The position numbers were made by a program, and so were the translations under genes. The notes below the pieces were generated by a model, which saw only the letters and a program-made list of their open reading frames with translations, searched no databases and was not told where the DNA came from. From Bacillus subtilis (GTDB lineage: Bacteria > Bacillota > Bacilli > Bacillales > Bacillaceae_C), in contig NZ_VTQV01000034.1 in NCBI RefSeq assembly GCF_008764245.1, positions 1 through 46,523 of the forward strand: 46,523 nucleotides of DNA, written 5' to 3'. Of this stretch, positions 46,451 through 46,523 are shown piece after piece; positions within the stretch are counted from its first letter, which is position 1; every line of letters begins with the position of its first letter.

Positions 46451-46523
46451 TTTAAAGTGAGTGTTCAAAAAGGAGGATAAAAAGGACCCGTCGGCTAAAG
46501 GCGCTGACGTCCTGTCAGCAACG
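46451..46523 (+). repeat. Family A repeat, copy R13, cut by the window end
   Basis: It begins TTTAAAGTGAGTGTTCAAAA and contains one mini-hairpin (46503-46519) with an AGGAC loop on the minus strand. Its edge overlaps the upstream sequence of comN. Confidence 0.75.

Overview
The window comes from a low-GC, endospore-forming member of the Bacillaceae. It carries an uninterrupted sigK. The gene order pbpI-greA-yrrM-mltG-yrzB-ruvX-yrzL-alaS-yrrI-yrrD-recD2-yrrB-mnmA-iscS-cymR, then rarA-tcdA-6S-aspS-hisS-amidase-dtd-relA-apt-recJ-secDF-comN, follows the Bacillus subtilis chromosome closely, but the differences described below suggest a genus outside the B. subtilis group. I cannot name the species. 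Nearly all genes read on the minus strand; sigK, rarA and the amidase gene read on the plus strand. About ten genes are best started at TTG.

Layout: 1-2150 holds an M3 peptidase gene ending inside a repeat. 2190-3290 holds a repeat and sigK. 3293-7192 holds mtnN, yrrS, pbpI and greA (nucleoside salvage, cell wall, transcription). 7196-10560 holds trmR, mltG, yrzB, ruvX and yrzL, framed by repeats; the yrrN-yrrO-udk genes that I expect here from B. subtilis are absent. 10615-13554 is alaS with a complete alanine T-box and a consensus promoter. 13556-18794 holds yrrI, a zinc-ribbon gene, yrrD, recD2 and yrrB. 19141-22571 is a sulfur and tRNA-thiolation operon (yczE-like, cymR, iscS, mnmA). 22993-24415 is rarA plus a large inverted-repeat element. 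24453-30211 is a carbohydrate ABC-uptake cassette (LplA/B/C-like plus a membrane-bound AraC regulator) sitting between rarA and tcdA. 30557-35949 holds tcdA, a 6S RNA gene, aspS and hisS with a very long T-box leader. 35965-46435 holds a small SinI-like gene, a cell-wall amidase gene, dtd, relA, apt, recJ, secDF and comN.

The most striking content is between the genes. At least thirteen dispersed repeat copies fall into two architectures. Family A has TGTTCAAAAAG terminal inverted repeats and is MITE-like. Family B/C has GAAAAGCGCAAGCGCC at one end and a GGCGCTGGAGCTGGACA-like other end, and folds as one long hairpin. Copies differ in almost every helix, yet the differences are compensated on the other side, while loops stay constant. 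Both families carry small hairpins with a constant AGGAN loop and changing stems, one of which matches the published CsrA selection consensus RUACARGGAUGU. One family A copy lies inside the hisS T-box leader, separating Stem I from the antiterminator. Together these suggest a structured, mobile and possibly RNA-active repeat system, although copy orientation is mixed and no encoded transposase is seen here.
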